Origin: Rhizobium sp. BT04
GTDB lineage: Bacteria; Pseudomonadota; Alphaproteobacteria; Rhizobiales; Rhizobiaceae
Reading direction: 5' to 3'
Assembly: GCF_030053135.1 (NCBI RefSeq)
Contig: NZ_CP125652.1
Span: 3,218,501 to 3,282,500, forward strand
Length of the DNA: 64,000 bases
The translations under genes were made by a program, and so were the position numbers. Each line of letters starts with the position of its first letter. Position 1 is the first letter of the stretch. This document shows, in pieces, positions 63,720-64,000 of the stretch. The notes beneath the pieces are model-generated. The model saw only the letters and a program-made list of their open reading frames with translations, ran no database searches and was not told where the DNA came from.

Positions 63720-64000
63720 CCGAGTACCGTCAGTTCCGGCACCGCGACGACGAAGCGCCCGCCCCAGGCGCCGACCTTGCTGTTGGCCGCTACGACTTCG
63801 TTCTTGATATTCCACGGCAGGATGAGAACGTAGTCCGGCTTCGTCTCGTCCATTTTTTCCGGCGCGTAGATCGGCAGCTTGCTGCCCGGCAGGTAATGTC
63901 CCTGCTTGTGCGGGTTACGGTCGACCACATAATCGATGAGGTCGGTGCCGACGCCGCAGAAATTCAGGAGCGTATTGCCCTTGGCGGCGGCACCATAGGC
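63716..64000 (-). CDS. Sugar C-methyltransferase, C-terminal part (5' end beyond window)
   Basis: About 94 C-terminal residues of a protein that begins beyond base 64000. The segment YGAAAKGNTLLNFCGVGTD, then DRNPHKQGHYLPGS and the ending VLILPWNIKNEVVA, is the C-terminal domain of NDP-hexose C-methyltransferases (TylC3/NovU-type). These add a methyl to C3 or C5 of a 4-keto-deoxysugar using SAM. It is coupled to the epimerase gene, so the two act on the same sugar nucleotide. Confidence 0.87.
   Translation of the reverse strand, partial: AYGAAAKGNTLLNFCGVGTDLIDYVVDRNPHKQGHYLPGSKLPIYAPEKMDETKPDYVLILPWNIKNEVVAANSKVGAWGGRFVVAVPELTVLG

Overview
The window reads as about 64 kb of an alphaproteobacterial chromosome, most likely Rhizobium (R. 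etli/leguminosarum group). This is inferred from high GC with strong third-position G/C bias, Tad/Cpa pilus gene content and order, a 434-residue PncB, TIGR02281-type aspartyl protease, and several palindromic intergenic repeats of the kind typical of Rhizobium. Nothing in the sequence names the species. One tRNA gene (Ser-GGA, minus strand) is present. No rRNA, CRISPR array, transposase, phage or conjugation gene was seen.

Layout. 1-1531 (minus): start of methylglyoxal synthase and a MepA-type murein endopeptidase. 1797-8618 (plus): a complete Yej-type peptide ABC importer (binding protein, two permeases, fused double ATPase) followed by a 2-hydroxyacid dehydrogenase. 8618-13604: mixed region with a long palindromic mosaic repeat, pncB, small proteins (Rmf/CrpP-like, KTSC), an AT-richer membrane-protein gene and tRNA-Ser. 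13941-25625: a nucleoside uptake and salvage block. BMP-family binding protein, ATPase, two permeases, cdd, purine nucleoside phosphorylase, deoC and deoA run rightward; deoB, add and upp run leftward to meet them, with a clan AA protease at the junction.

25731-38389: the Tad/Cpa (Flp) pilus locus. Two TadE-like pseudopilins and a secretin-N-like protein run leftward; Flp pilin, cpaA, cpaB, cpaC, cpaD, cpaE, cpaF, tadB and tadC run rightward; tadD lies at the far end on the minus strand after a LysE-type exporter. 38534-41324: leucyl aminopeptidase, a MarR-like regulator and an SH3-NlpC/P60 peptidase. 41381-48559 (minus): P1 peptidase, LysR regulator, Dpp-like binding protein, two permeases and an amidase, with no ATPase gene. 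48688-53330 (minus): a 64-residue protein, a large kinase/M23-like/aminotransferase fusion and purU.

53549-64000: surface polysaccharide genes: acyltransferase, Wzy/ligase-like membrane protein overlapping a secreted GH5 glycosidase, a divergent Wzz/GumC-like co-polymerase, then N-acetyltransferase-like, CmcI-like, DegT aminotransferase, glycosyltransferase, RmlC-like epimerase and the 3' part of a sugar C-methyltransferase. The last six suggest synthesis of an amino- and methyl-decorated deoxysugar.

The most notable non-coding feature is at least five families of palindromic intergenic repeats. One is a 115-bp element present twice, 35 kb apart and inverted, which supplies the stop codon of the phosphorylase gene. 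I found no clear novel defence or mobile system. The best candidates for undescribed biology are the three-domain kinase/lyase fusion, the ATPase-less importer coupled to two hydrolases, and the GH5/polymerase/acyltransferase/Wzz polysaccharide unit.
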